64,000 bases of DNA, taken from positions 1 through 64,000 of the forward strand of contig MU859150.1 in the NCBI GenBank assembly GCA_033297205.1. The letters run 5' to 3'. The notes beneath the pieces were generated by a model. That model was given only the letters and a program-made list of their open reading frames with translations. It did not search any database and was not told the origin of the DNA. A program made the position numbers and the translations under genes. Of this stretch, positions 22,958-34,900 are shown piece after piece (the stretch's first letter is position 1; each line of letters opens with the position of its first letter). Origin of the DNA: Pseudoneurospora amorphoporcata (taxonomy: Eukaryota > Ascomycota > Sordariomycetes > Sordariales > Sordariaceae).

Positions 22958-23423
22958 GTTGATGAGTTTCGTTGGACTATGTGGTGAAGGGATTTAGGCC
23001 AGTCAGTGGGCAACTGAAATAGGTTTGTTTGAACGTCAACCAGTTCGGTGCCGGAAGCGGATCGGAGCCGTTGTTTGCTTGGCGGTTGAGGCGGAGCGAT
23101 GGCGATATCGCTTTTGTGGGCTTTGCACCACGCTTGTGACCAGGAGGTAGGTACCTAGTCTGATGTCCGACTTTCCAGGTACAGCCAAGAGGACTCTTTG
23201 TCTAGATGTAGGTATAAGATATCGGCTTGTGATCTTGCCCATGGGGCTGTGTGAAGTAGATTGCCAAGTTGATAAACTCGTCCAATGTTCTACTCAACCA
23301 TAACAGATGTCCTCTTGGGAAAATGGGGGCGGTTTTGGCTCCGTCTTAGCTGCATATGCACCAGCATCTCTCCAACAGGATTCTCTTATAACCCAACATG
23401 GCCGACATAGCATATCTGTTATT

Positions 23424-23463
23424 GGTTGTTGTCGTTGTTGTTGTTGTTGTTGTTGTTGTTGTT
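23424..23463. repeat. (GTT)n microsatellite
   Basis: Thirteen GTT units with one GTC interruption, in intergenic DNA. This is a simple slippage repeat. Confidence 0.95.
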
Positions 23464-24665
23464 ATTTTTAACGTCTACTTCCGCCTCCCGTAGGGCATGA
23501 GACGTGCCACATCGGTGAATCTAGCGTACAAAAATAGGAGCAGTGCCCTAACTGTCCACCAAAACCATTAATCCGAGGGCAACCCGAGGCTTATTGCCAG
23601 TGTAAATCACGTGTTGCCCATAGCGTAAACGCGGCCCAACACTTCCAATCGAATCGCCCAGCGAGCGAGCCGCCAGTATATGGCGGGATCCGTAGAACAA
23701 AGGAAAAGACAAAAGAAAGGGCAAAATCACTCCTCCTCGCTCTCGCTCTCGCTCCCCTCCTCCCGCACGGCTTCCTCCCGCCGTCTAACTCGGTGGACCA
23801 GCCTGTCCAAATCCGCCGTAACCTCCTCGATCTCATGGCCTTGGCCAACTTCTATCCCTTCGTCCCGTAGGAATCCGGTAAGATCGTCAGCGGTGCCTCT
23901 ATTGGTTGTTGTCGTACATGGTAGAGAAAGCCCAAATCCAAAGGCTCAGCTTTGACTGATAAGCGAGATGCTCAGCCACAGCCAAGGCGGACGCTAAACA
24001 TGTATTAGTGTCTTTGCCCTTGCATTGAGGACAGCCTGTGGCCTGAAAGATGGTCACTGGGCCGGGAACCGAGCCTTTGTAGCCTTATGCCAAGAATCAG
24101 GCGAAAAGGGAACGGTAATGTTGTTGCCTTGGTAAATGCGCAGTCTGATGCTGGGCGGCAAATAGTGGCTTGGTGGTCACTTTTAATCTCCTGAGGATAA
24201 GCACCGATGTGCTACCGACATGTGGTGGTGACTAGTGGTGGTCAAGATCAACTTTCGAATGTTGCCAATCGGGGGTCTCGGTGAAGAGCTGATATGCAGG
24301 TCGTTCGAGGTGGCCTTCGGATTTATGCTGTCCAGCTCTACCACAGCATGCTAGAGGTACATGTCGCAGAGTTTACTCGACAGGATACCGAAGGATCATA
24401 AGCGGACTCCAGATGAGTAGAGGTATAAGTCGGGAAGCAAGCGAAGTGGCGAGATCCAGACCACTTGGTTAAGGCGGTAAAAATGCATTGAAACTTCCAC
24501 TTGGATTTCTGGCGCGTATATGCCCTGTATTTACAGCGCCCTCGATACACAGCTGACCGGACACCGCCTTGTATACGATCAGTTGGTGCTCCCCGGCGCC
24601 TATTCCCGATGGGGTACCGATGAGCCAAGGCCGAGATACCTACAGGTACCTTAGTCTCGCTTGCA

Positions 24666-24675
24666 AATATATAAG
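24666..24675 (+). promoter_or_regulatory. Probable TATA box of the flotillin gene
   Basis: The bases AATATATAAG stand about 85-95 bp upstream of the start codon at 24760, a usual distance in fungi for a TATA box with a short 5' untranslated region. Position and sequence are the only evidence. Confidence 0.5.
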
Positions 24676-24759
24676 AAGGGAGAGACTCTCCATCTCATGA
24701 TTATTAGACAAAGAACCTGTTACGTCAAAGTATCAAGCAGATACACACATTCAGACAAC

Positions 24760-26483
24760 ATGGCCTCTTACAAGATTGCCGCCCCCGATGAGTACCTTGC
24801 CATCACTGGCATGGGTGTCAAGACGCGTAAGTCCCATTATCCGGTTCGGCTTCCAGCGTCAACATCTGACAAGTAGCACTAGTCAAAATCACAAAGGCAG
24901 CATGGGTTTGGCCTTTCCAGCGCTGCATGCGCTTCAGCGTGCAGCCCCACGACTACGCCATGAGCCTCCAGGCCATGACCAAAGAAAAGCTCCAGTTTCT
25001 TCTCCCCGTCGTCTTCACCGTCGGTCCCGATGTCAACCAGCGAGGTGCCAACATCCGACATGATCACGAGCCAGGAAAGCCCAGCGATGAAGAGGACGGG
25101 GCTACAGCCGTGTCCGACTCGGTAATTCGCCGCGAAGACCGGGGCGATGCCCTGATGAAGTTCGCCATGCTCTTGGCCGACTCGGGCCGCGACAAGGGTC
25201 CCAACAACCATGACTTCCTCGAGGGTATCGTCAAGGGCATCATCGAAGGCGAAGTCCGTGTGCTCGTGTCGGCCATGACCATGGAAGAGATCTTCACCGA
25301 GCGTGAAGTGTTCAAGCGTCGCATCTTCCGCAACATCCAATCCGAACTCGACCAGTTCGGCCTCAAGATCTACAACGCCAACGTCAAGGAGCTCAAGGAC
25401 GCTCCCGGGTCGACCTACTTCGCCTCGCTCTCGCAAAAGGCGCACGAGGGTGCAACCAACCAGGCGCGCATCGATGTGGCCGAGGCGCAGTTGCGTGGTA
25501 ACGTTGGCACGCAGGCACGCAAGGGCGAGGAAGCGCGCGAGATTGCCAAGATCCAGGGAGAACAGGACCGCGAGCTGGCCAAGATCCAAGCCGAGACCCA
25601 AGTGCAGAAGACGGAGCGGGACATTGAGAAGGCAACAGCCGAGGCCGTTCTCAAGACACGCAAGGTCGAGCTCGACCGGGATGTGCAAATTGCGGGTATC
25701 CAGGCCGCCCGCAAGACCGAGGCAGAGGATGAAGAGCTCAAGCGTGAGGTGCAGATCAAGCGGGCCGCGGCCGAGATGGAGCGTCTCCGTGCTTCCGACG
25801 TGGTCAAGGCGAGCATCGCTCGTGAGGCCAAGCAGCAAGCAGCGGACGCCAAAGCGTACGAGATCGAGAAGGAGGCCCAGGCCAACTTCCAGAAGGACAA
25901 GCAGGCGACCGAGGCGACGGCGTACAAGACGAAGATCGGCGTGGACACCAAGGTGTACCAGATCGAGTCCGAGGCCAAGGCCAACTTTGAGAAGGCCAAG
26001 CAGCACACCGAGGCGGAGGTGTACGAGACCAAGGTCGGTGCGGACGCGCAGGCGTATGCGGCCATCAAGCTGGCGGAGGCGGAGCTCCAGCAGAAGCTGA
26101 GGGCGGCGGAGGGTATGAGCGCCATGGCGGAGGCGTACGCCAAGATGAGCCACGCGTTTGGCGGTCCTCAGGGTCTGCTGCAGTACATGATGATCGAGAA
26201 GGGCACCTATATCGAGCTGGCCAAGGCGAATGCTGAGGCGATCCGGGGCTTGCAGCCCAAGATCAGCGTGTGGAACACGGGCGCGGAGGCGGGCTCGGGT
26301 GGAGGCGGTGCTCCGGGTGAGCAGAGCAGCATGGCGACCATGAGGAACATCTACCAGATGCTGCCGCCGTTGATGACAACCATCAATGAGCAGACGGGCA
26401 TTACGCTGCCAGAGTGGCAATTTGGGCGGATGGCTGGACACATGTCGGAGGTGGAGAGACGGGGACAGGGGCAGAAGGAGTAG
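24760..26483 (+). CDS. Flotillin-like SPFH-domain membrane scaffold protein
   Basis: Two exons: 24760-24826, then a GTAAGT donor, and about 24883-26483; total 555 residues. The acceptor is uncertain: three in-frame AGs lie within 10 bases (exon starts 24874, 24877 or 24883). I chose 24883 because it leaves the most room after the CTGAC branch point. The N-terminus (YKIAAPDEYLAITGMGV...VKITKAAWVWPFQRC) and the SPFH/PHB domain (to about residue 200) match fungal flotillins. A long Ala/Glu/Lys-rich coiled coil follows, with repeated KAYEIEKEAQANF-type units near 280-400, then a conserved C-terminal helix region (GGPQGLLQYMMIEKGTYIELAKANAEAIRGLQPKISVWNTG, here cut by eye). Flotillins form ordered plasma-membrane microdomains. 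The Gly-rich tail (GSGGGGAPG) is typical. Confidence 0.9.
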
Positions 26484-27917
26484 TCACTTGATGGTTCTTG
26501 TCGATTTTTTATCTGTCTTTGAGTTGGCTTTTGTTTGGTGATGGATGATACCACGGTTGGGAGGCTTTCTACTTGCCCATTTTCCTATGTCCTTGTTTCT
26601 TGTCTGGTCCATGTTGACTGTGTCTTGTTATCTCAATCTTTCACTTGGATAGACTTGGCTTAATGCTAACACGATGAATAATGTACCTCTACTAATATTA
26701 TAACCATTCAGCAAGGTGTCTCTGGATGACCAATCAGCCCACTGTGGAGAATGAATTCGGGATTCGGTGTGTTCATTTGTTGTCTCGGTCAAGCATGGGC
26801 CTTCTGGAACCCGTCGTTGAGCATCGATGTGCTGATGGAGCGGGATCGGACATGTTTGCCTTTTCCACTCAAAGAAGCCAACTTCTTCCACGTTGAATTT
26901 ATCCCGAATGGATGTCGCGTGGTCTAGTGGGGAAGAGAAGCAAAGAGACGGCGACACTTCGGGCTAAGGTGGGGTGTCGCGGGCCAATACCGGATCATCA
27001 GCCAATCGGCGTCTGCACTAACCCCGCTAAGCGTTGCTTCCCCGTGGGGGAGCGACACTGACAACTCCTCCCCCGCACACAAAATGGAGCCTCTCTTACA
27101 CGCACTTGTTGACCCCCAGCCGACGATTTTGCACTCCTGAACTTGTCCGTGTTCTTTCGCTGTTCTTTCAATTGCATTCCTTGAACAGCACAACGCTCAG
27201 CCGGGCCATTGACAAAGCCCCCCAAATGCTGCGTACCACCACGCCGAACGAACACGGATCCAACCAACCACCACTACCACGATCAATGCCTCTTTTTTTC
27301 CCCGGCCCCCCACTCGTTGTCGGGGTGTTTAGCAGCGAACAAGAATAGCGACGACAACCCCAGACAAGCATCTGCAGAATAGGCCCGATGGTAGAAGGTC
27401 TAAACATCAAGTGTTGCGACGGCGGTACTCACGGGATTGGCCATTGGATTGTTGCAAAACACGCCCGCGTAGCAATTGGCCCCAACATGGATTCAGCAAT
27501 CCCCAGTCTAGAGTGAACACAACATGACGACAACTCCGATCGAACCCTTGTTACGAGACTCGTCTACCGATCTGCCTAGACAACACCCATGAAAGAGCCA
27601 ACAGACAGCATCTCCAGTCTGACGGGACCCCTAATCATCACGAACAATGGTTGCAATGGAACCAGCCTAGCTCGTGGTAGGTTACAGTCGCCGCTCTCCC
27701 CGTCCGCTGCCCTGATTTGTCCCGGTAGATCGTTTAACCGACTGAGACACAACATCGCTGACATCCCCTCTTCTCGACAAAGTACAGGTGCAAGAATCTG
27801 GTTTCATCCGTCTCTATTTATATGGCCATGAAGCCCTCGTTTTCCCTTTGACCGGCACTACATCCTCAGTCCAGACAACAGGGACAACGACCGAGACATA
27901 TCGTGACACTCAACATC
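26484..27917. other. Intergenic region, 1.4 kb
   Basis: No gene is supported between the flotillin (+) and the MFS transporter (+). It holds the flotillin 3' untranslated region and the transporter promoter, including a TATTTATA element at 27815-27822 about 100 bp upstream of the transporter start. Open frames here are short and without recognisable content. Confidence 0.5.
27815..27822 (+). promoter_or_regulatory. Possible TATA box of the MFS sugar transporter
   Basis: TATTTATA about 96-103 bp upstream of ATG 27918. Resemblance and spacing only. Confidence 0.4.
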
Positions 27918-29404
27918 ATGTTTTCGAGAGAGTGGTGGAAGAAGCGCTCCCTGCGAGTGCGCGATGACAAGGTCACAAAGGCAGCCGAACTTTCCCTCCG
28001 AGAATCCATCCTTCCCATCTGCCTCGTCACCATCCTCTTCTTCCTCTGGGGCTTCAGCTATGGCCTGCTTGATACCTTGAACAAGCACTTCCAGGAGACA
28101 CTCCACATTACCAAGTCGAGATCTGCTGGTCTTCAAGCCGCTTACTTTGGGTATGTCTTCCTCGCCGTCCTCTTCCTCACTGCCATAATCTCCGCTAACC
28201 ACTCGCTCTTACCAGCGCCTACCCGCTCGCCTCCCTTGGCCATGCCGCTTGGATCCTCCGCCGCTTCAGCTACCGTGCCGTCTTTATCTGGGGCCTTTTC
28301 CTCTATGGCCTCGGCGCCCTTCTCGCGATCCCATGCATCAAGGCCCACTCCTTCGCCGGCTTCTGTGTTTGCATCTTCATCATCGGCAACGGCCTGGGCT
28401 CTCTCGAAACGGCCGCCAATCCATACATCACTGTCTGCGGGCCCCCTAGATACTCTGAAATCCGCATCAACGTCGCCCAAGCTTTCAACGGCATTGGTAC
28501 CGTCGTCGCCCCTGTGCTCGGGTCGTACGTCTTCTTCGTCTTCGACGAGGAAGTTGCCCTGCAGAACGTGCAGTGGGTATATACGGCCATCGCCATCTTC
28601 GTCTTCTTCCTGGCCGTCGTCTTCTACCTCATCGAACTCCCCGAGATCACCGACGCAGACATGCAGCACCAAGCCGCTGAAACTCACGCCGGCGAGGCCG
28701 ACCAGCCCTTCAGGAAACAATACCGCCTCTTCCACGCTTCGTTTGCCCAGTTCTGCTACACGGGCGCGCAGATCGCCATCGCCGGGTACTTCATCAACTA
28801 CGTGACGGAAACCCGCAAGGGAACCGATTCCGCCTTGGGAGCCCGCTTCCTAGCTGGTGCTCAAGGGTCCTTCGCCATCGGCCGTTTCGTCGGCGCAGCT
28901 GTCATGCACTTCGTCCGCCCGCGCAAGGTTTTTCTTATCTTCCTTACTGCATGTATCATCTTCGTCGCCCCTTCGATCACCCAGAGGGAAAATACGGGCA
29001 TGTCCATGCTTTACGTCACACTCTTCTTCGAGTCTATCTGCTTCCCCACCATCATGGCCCTAGGTATGCGCGGACTCGGTAGGCATACCAAGCGCGGGTC
29101 GGGCTTCCTTGTCGCTGGTGTCTTTGGTGGCGCGGTGGTTCCCCCGCTTATGGGCGCGGTGGCGGATATGCATGATACGGCCATGAGTATGGTTGTTCCG
29201 CTGGCGTTCTTTGTCGTCGCTTGGAGCTACGCGCTTGCTGTCAACTTTTGGCCGTGGTATAGGGATACTTGTGATGCTTTCACTACGGCGGATATCGGTG
29301 TCAGGGAGAGGGAGGATGGTGTCGTTGGTTCTGGCAAGGCGGCCGTTGATGAGGAGGAGGCCGTGGCCATGGAGAGGCAGACGGTTGGTGAGAAGGGGCT
29401 CTAG
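27918..29404 (+). CDS. MFS transporter, FucP-like (fucose/glucose/galactose type)
   Basis: Two exons: 27918-28150 and 28216-29404, with a 65-nt intron (GTATGT...ACCAG); 473 residues. The frame is open five codons further up, but the first ATG is 27918. The N-terminus shows the FucP signature: LRESILPICLVTILFFLWGFSYGLLDTLN (cut here by eye), then AAYFGAYPLAS across the intron. About 12 membrane segments follow, with GNGLGSLETAANPYI in helix 4 and AQIAIAGYFINYVTE in the second half, both typical of the L-fucose/H+ symporter family. In fungi these proteins are annotated as hexose, fucose or galactose permeases; substrate specificity cannot be read from sequence. The C-terminal tail is acidic and cytoplasmic. 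It converges with the P450 gene. Confidence 0.88.
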
Positions 29405-30117
29405 CGAGGGGAGTAAGGTGTGGGGTGGGATTTGTTTTGAAGCTACCCGTAAAGAGTGACGGATCAATGAATTCAATGACTGCTGTGCACACCACTCTCG
29501 CCTCTCGTTACTGTGTCTTGAAAGGCATGAACGGAACTAACGCCCAACATTGAGTTTTCAGATAGCGGTCACATGGGCCTGCAGATTGTACTTTTTCCTT
29601 TCATCCCAGTGTCATACCATGGCTATACCTTTACTTGCTCCACATATAGGTCAGATATACGACCAGGAAGAAATATCCCGTTGATGATTCAACTTTTCCA
29701 CTCTACATGGAGCTTGCTTTGAGGATGGAAAGTTTTGAGATTACCTATATTTGAATTTGGGATGGATCAAGGGGATGAGATAGAACGATCGAACGATCGG
29801 CATTGTTTGCTTGTTTCAAGCGGGACGATATGTCAGTCAGGGGAAACGGACGGGAACTTTGCGGGGATAAAAGTTTGTTGTAAAGTGGAAGCTGGAACTA
29901 TAGCACCAGGTACCTAGGAAGGAACACTTTCTATAAACGAAGACTCCAAAGAACTCCTTCTTGCGAACCAAACATGACCACCTCTTGCTTGTAGACTAAG
30001 ACACGATATCCAACCATGACCCATTTGCCCAAGAAGCTTCCAACCAAAATAGTACCAGTTGAAGTCGGGAGCCCTCTCAACATACCTACCCACACATCTA
30101 CTAACTTGCATCCAATC
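29405..30117. other. Convergent intergenic region
   Basis: About 0.7 kb between the 3' ends of the MFS gene (+) and the P450 gene (-). I see 3' untranslated sequence only, and a short GATCGAACGATCG palindrome near 29783-29798. Confidence 0.5.
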
Positions 30118-31973
30118 TTACACCCTTCCAAAAAACTCCTTCCCCCCCTCCAGCACCACCTCCCTCTTGCCCTCCCTAACCTTGAACCCCAACTGGAACC
30201 CAATCGGCTCCAGAATAACATGACTATTCGTCTTCTGCGTATCAATCGGCATCTCCCTGCCGGTAACGGGACACGTCTTGGGGGTCACATCAAACGCCCA
30301 AAGCAGCGCCGCGCCAAAGACAAACGTCTCGTCGTCGACAATGTTCTGCCCGAGACAGGTGCGTCGGCCCCAGCCGAAGGAGTGCATGGATGACCCCTCG
30401 CGGAAGTTGGGATAGCGCGTGAGAGGGGCTTGGAAGGTTGGGTAGGAGGGGTCGAGGTAGCGGGCCGGGTTGTAGGTTTCTGGGTCTGGGTATTTCTCGG
30501 GGTTGCGGTTTATGGACCTGTGTATCAAAAAAAAAAAAAAAAAAAGTTAGTGGTGAGTGGTGGGCGGTGGGTTGGGCGGGAAGGAGACATGACATACCAT
30601 TCACAAGCCAACACAATGGTCCCCTTCTTGATCTTCACACCCCTAAACTCATCATCCCTTTCCGCCTGATGTGGCACACCAAGCGGGACTCCGCTCCTCC
30701 ATCTGACTGTCTCCTTCAGACAGGCTCTGAGGATAGGCAGTTTCTCAAAGTCTTTGATGGTCGGCATCCGGTCGCCGCAGACCTCGTCGATCTCCGCCTG
30801 CGCTTTACGCTGCCACTCTGGGTGCAGAGCCATGGCCATCTGAAAGAACTTGAGCGGGCCGGAGATGGTGACGACGCCGACGAGGTTGAGGAAGCCGATC
30901 ATGCAGGAGGCGAAAGTCTCGTCCTTCTCCGGTTGATCAAGTGCGTCTTTCTTCTCGTATACCTCCTGAGTTGCTGCGCAAGTGGACTTCTTCTCGGCTG
31001 CTGCATCCGGACCAGGGGTTCTGGCCGTGGCAGGCGTCGCTGGCGCCGTGTCCTGCATCACCTGCTCAAAGTACCTATACGCCCACGTATCGCTCGGTAG
31101 CTCACCCTTCCTCATTCTCTCTTTAGCCTTCCTGAAGAGGCCCAGCCACCACTGTCTCAGCTCTGCCTCTCTCTTGACTTCGTACCTGTACCATGGATTA
31201 ATGGCGGCCGGCAAGGACCAGAGGGGAGTCATGGTGTTAGTGATGGGTCCCGAAACGGACATGCAATGCAGCGTCTTGTCGGCGCTCTCACCGTTGAGGC
31301 GACCCTGCGTGGCGTCGTCCCAGGCTAGGCGGCTCATGATGCGGCCGCAGTACTCGCGCGTGTGGTCGAGGAAACGGTCCGGGTCGAAAAGAATCATGAC
31401 TAAGAAGCGGCGCATCTCAGACTCGACGTGCCCGTAGAAGTGGTTCTGGTAGGCGGCGGCCATGGCGGCGTGGGCCCATTTGCGTTGCAACTTCCAGCTG
31501 TCTGTTCTTCTCATTAACACATGCCCCATCAGTGACGGGAAAAGAAGGAACTCACCATGACGATCCATCAAAGCACTGTAAACCACACCCTCCTTATGGC
31601 CAATCAAGCTCCGAATCTGCGGGCGTCCCGAGTAGATATGTCCGCGCTTCACCAGAAGCTCCTCGGCAATTTTCTCATCTGATATGATGATGAAGGTAGC
31701 ATCCGGGACCGAAGTCGTGTAGATAGGGCCAAACTCGTCCGCCCACTCCTTGAACTTGAGCCAGAGTGAGAAGCGTGGCAGATCGTGAATGCGGCCGACA
31801 AGGGGGAACTGGCGCGGGCCGGGGAACGTATTGGCTTTGCTTCCGCTCCCCGAAGAGCCTGAGCTCACCAGGCCGGCTTTCTTACGCCATGATAGGATTT
31901 GCTGCACGGCGGATATGAGGAGAGACGGGATGGCGAGGTAGAGGATGAAGAGCGTGAGGTTGGATGTCTCCAT
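30118..31973 (-). CDS. Microsomal cytochrome P450
   Basis: Three exons: 31973-31556, 31501-30598 and 30517-30118, joining in frame to 573 residues. The start at 31973 places a hydrophobic anchor (NLTLFILYLAIPSLLISAV) at the N-terminus, as in ER-bound class II P450s; the frame is open further up, but that DNA is better read as 5' leader. Visible motifs are the proline-rich hinge (FPGPRQFPLVGRI), the K-helix ExxR (KETVRWR), PERF-like YNPARYLD, and the heme loop FGWGRRTCLG with Cys495 as thiolate ligand. The I-helix (GFLNLVGVVTISG) lacks the usual acidic/Thr pair. Substrate is unknown; the family resembles orphan fungal P450s linked to secondary metabolism, but no synthase gene is nearby. Intron 2 (80 nt) contains a 19-nt T run close to its acceptor. 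Confidence 0.9.
30527..30545. repeat. Homopolymer A/T run, 19 nt, inside P450 intron 2
   Basis: Nineteen A on the + strand, so U in the P450 pre-mRNA, a few bases before the 3' splice site. It makes a strong polypyrimidine tract but should vary in length between strains. Confidence 0.9.
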
Positions 31974-34900
31974 GATGACTGGAACTGAACGAGATGATGG
32001 ATGGCCGGTGACAACTATATGGGTGGGTAGGGTGGACGTTCCGTTCTGTCTTATGTGGACGGGCCTTGTTCTTTTGTGTAGCTCACAAGCGCGAGGCGTC
32101 GAGTAGGGGGGGTGGGTGGTCAAGACCAAATGCCTTCCTCTCACTGTGTTGTCGGTGGGTGAGATATAATCGATGGGATCGGGGCGCGCTTAGTGGGTAT
32201 AAGCGACGTAGCAAACAAAAAAAAAATCCGAGGGTTGAAGAAACGACGTCAAGCCGAATTAGGAAAAGAGTCGAATGAGGATTGGATGATGATGAAGGTT
32301 GATGATGAAAGACAACGACAAGATGACAAGACGACAAGACGACAGAGACAACTCTTGGTATGTATTCCCCTTTTTTACTCAACCCAGAAAAAGAAATGGG
32401 AGAGGGAAAGCCAAGAGTCTAGAATGGGGGAGGGCCGGAGGCGGGGAGTAGCACGCTTAAATCTTCTCCATGCATTCCACACTCACAAGACAGACATGGA
32501 GACCGAGACATGTCTGTTCCAGCAGGGAGGGACGGACACGAGAGGAAGATAAGTCGAGGACTGGGCGGGAGCGGGCTAAGCGGTGACAACTCACAACACT
32601 CAAGTCCGCCCACGCCTTCAGTCCAAACCGACTGCGGCGTCTAGGCAAGGTCGTACACTAGATACGCCCCCCCTTCCCCCATTGATCATAATTGAGACCC
32701 TTCTCCTTGGGCGTTCGCGCCATTTTAGAAGAGATTGGCTACCTGTCGTCCAGTCGACGGTCGTCCGCTGGGAGTCAGACTTGGAGAGAGTCCGCCAGCC
32801 CGCAGCAATTCTCATCAGGCTGATCTGACACACGAGAGAGCAGCATGACACAGGAGATGTAAGAGTTCCTGGTTGGTGGAAAAGTGAGTAGGTGTAGCTA
32901 GAGGTCTAGGTACCGTACCAGATATATGGGGCATATAAACAACCAGCAAGGGGTTTTAGGTACCTAATGTTCCAAATTGCTTGGCCACCAGACTAGAACC
33001 GCAAACGGTGACTATCCGAGGGAATACTTGGTATTCAGCCCAAGTATATCTCATCGCAGTGCAGTAATCCAAGGTATAGGTGTAGGTATTGCTGCTTGCA
33101 TCCATCCATCCACCCCGTACATTCCTTGCACTACATGGACTACATGAGAATGGGAGTACAGACAGTAAGGTACACAAAGCCAAGCCAAGATGGCTCAAAG
33201 ACCTCCATTGCTGAACGACATGATTTGAGAGTGGAGTTGCCTTTTCGGGATCAAGCAGTCCAATCCGGGCTGAGGATTTATTGTACTCCCTGTTCCCAGT
33301 TTATGGACGCCACAGCCGCTCTGACAGCTTCGACATTGGACGAGGCTCGCTGTCTAGGGAGAGTGCATGTCTTGGTCCAAATAGCAGGGAGCAGCGTGCG
33401 GCAGGAATATGACCGGGGTGTTCCCTGGATATGGGTTGATGCTGTGCTAGTCACCGAAATGAACAAGAGAATTATGTGTATTTCGAACGCAGAGCATTCC
33501 CAAAAGAAAGGCGTAGTCGTAGGTTGGCTGGTCCAAATGCCGTCTTTTGTTTTTTTTCGGGAAGCAGGACGGCAGGACCACGTTTGGGGAATGTCCGTAG
33601 CCTTTAACTTGGCACACAGGCGCGGCTATGATTTGCGCACACACGGGAGACGATCCCGCGGGATGCCAATGCAACATAAAAGGCGGCAGCAACCTCATGA
33701 TACACTGCTATACATTGGGACGCCATATCGATCCCAAGCAACGGGGACAATGCCTATAGTACACCTTTCGAGATTACTTGCATGCTCGGTCAGCGTGCCT
33801 ACTCGGGCTTCAAGCAGCGAGCGGAATCGATATCCCTGACTTGATTCGGGTGAAGCAAGGGAGACCCGGGCCCGAGGTGCCGAATAAATATATATATATA
33901 TATATATATATATCGTCCCCGGGGGAGGCGGACGGAAGTGATCTGGGTGCAGGGCACAATCGTGAGATGGGAGCGACAGGCCCATAGATACGACAATGGC
34001 CATTATGTAAGGTATGAGTGAGGCTGCGCTGGCAGTAATGGTTGGGTCGGTCGCCGCCCCAAGATAGTAGCGGGCAGTCTCCTTGACCGGACCGGTTTCA
34101 ACGTGGACCACAACGAAGCTGACAAGCGATGGGGGGAAGGTAGAAACTTCTGCCCCCGAGATACCAACGCGGTGTGACCATGGGATCGCGGACGTGAGCT
34201 TGGCACTTCCTCCGCTTCTTTCCTTTATATCTTGAAAAGGTTTCAGTTCACAGGGGGCCTTTTATGATTGATGTAATTGCCAGAGGAGAACGACGTTGTG
34301 TTGATGCGGAACAAGTTTGGATTAGCAGACGGGCAATCCCACATTACAGTTTTCAGACTTCCTGCTTGAAGCGCTGCATTGACGTGGCCGGGATCTCTAT
34401 GGCATCTCGACCACTTGGCGTGCTGTGCCGGGAGTAAAAAAAGGTGACTGTGTTGCACAACATTGGGATTGTCCCGAAAGTCGGCATAATCTCAAGGCCG
34501 GCTTGCTTGCCAAAGAAAAGCCACTGGCGTAGTATGTCTTCTTGGTGCAGTTGGATCAAGGAAAATGCCTGGTAGTTGACCTGCTTCTTCAGCTTCGAAT
34601 GATTGCACTTGGGCTTTGAGAAGGATAAAAGATGTGGTATTGGGGGTTCCCCTGGCATACTTTGACAGCGAGACAGTCTCGAGCACAGCAGACTTGTCGT
34701 CTAAAGGGTAAAGGCACAAGTTGGGAAGGGGATGCTGGCCTTTGGCATCTTTGGTTACACAAATGGCTTGAGCAGCAACCCTGTGTGGTTGGAATCAAAG
34801 AGGCCGCGACAGGCCTTCTCGGGCTGGTATCCGTATCACACACATGCATCCAAGAAGGCTTTGCGGTGGCGCCCCGTCTGCATCTTCCATCGGGACCGAG

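Larger units (their letters stand above)
22958..24759. other. Intergenic region, 1.8 kb
   Basis: No complete gene is supported. It holds a GTT trinucleotide run (23424-23463) and, on the minus strand at about 23727-23900, a start-less coding-like block described under findings. The last 100 bp are the flotillin promoter. Confidence 0.5.

Noticed and set aside
24879..26441. 520-codon open frame on the minus strand over the flotillin gene
   Set aside because: It is antisense to a recognised gene with strong codon bias, which keeps that frame open; the Leu/Arg/Gly-rich product matches no family.
27903..27917. Upstream start for the MFS sugar transporter at 27903
   Set aside because: That codon is GTG; the first ATG is 27918.
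33096..33839. 247-codon open frame on the plus strand in the large intergenic region
   Set aside because: Its amino-acid mix looks random, it overlaps open frames on the other strand, and it has no motif or good start context. Transcript data could revive it.
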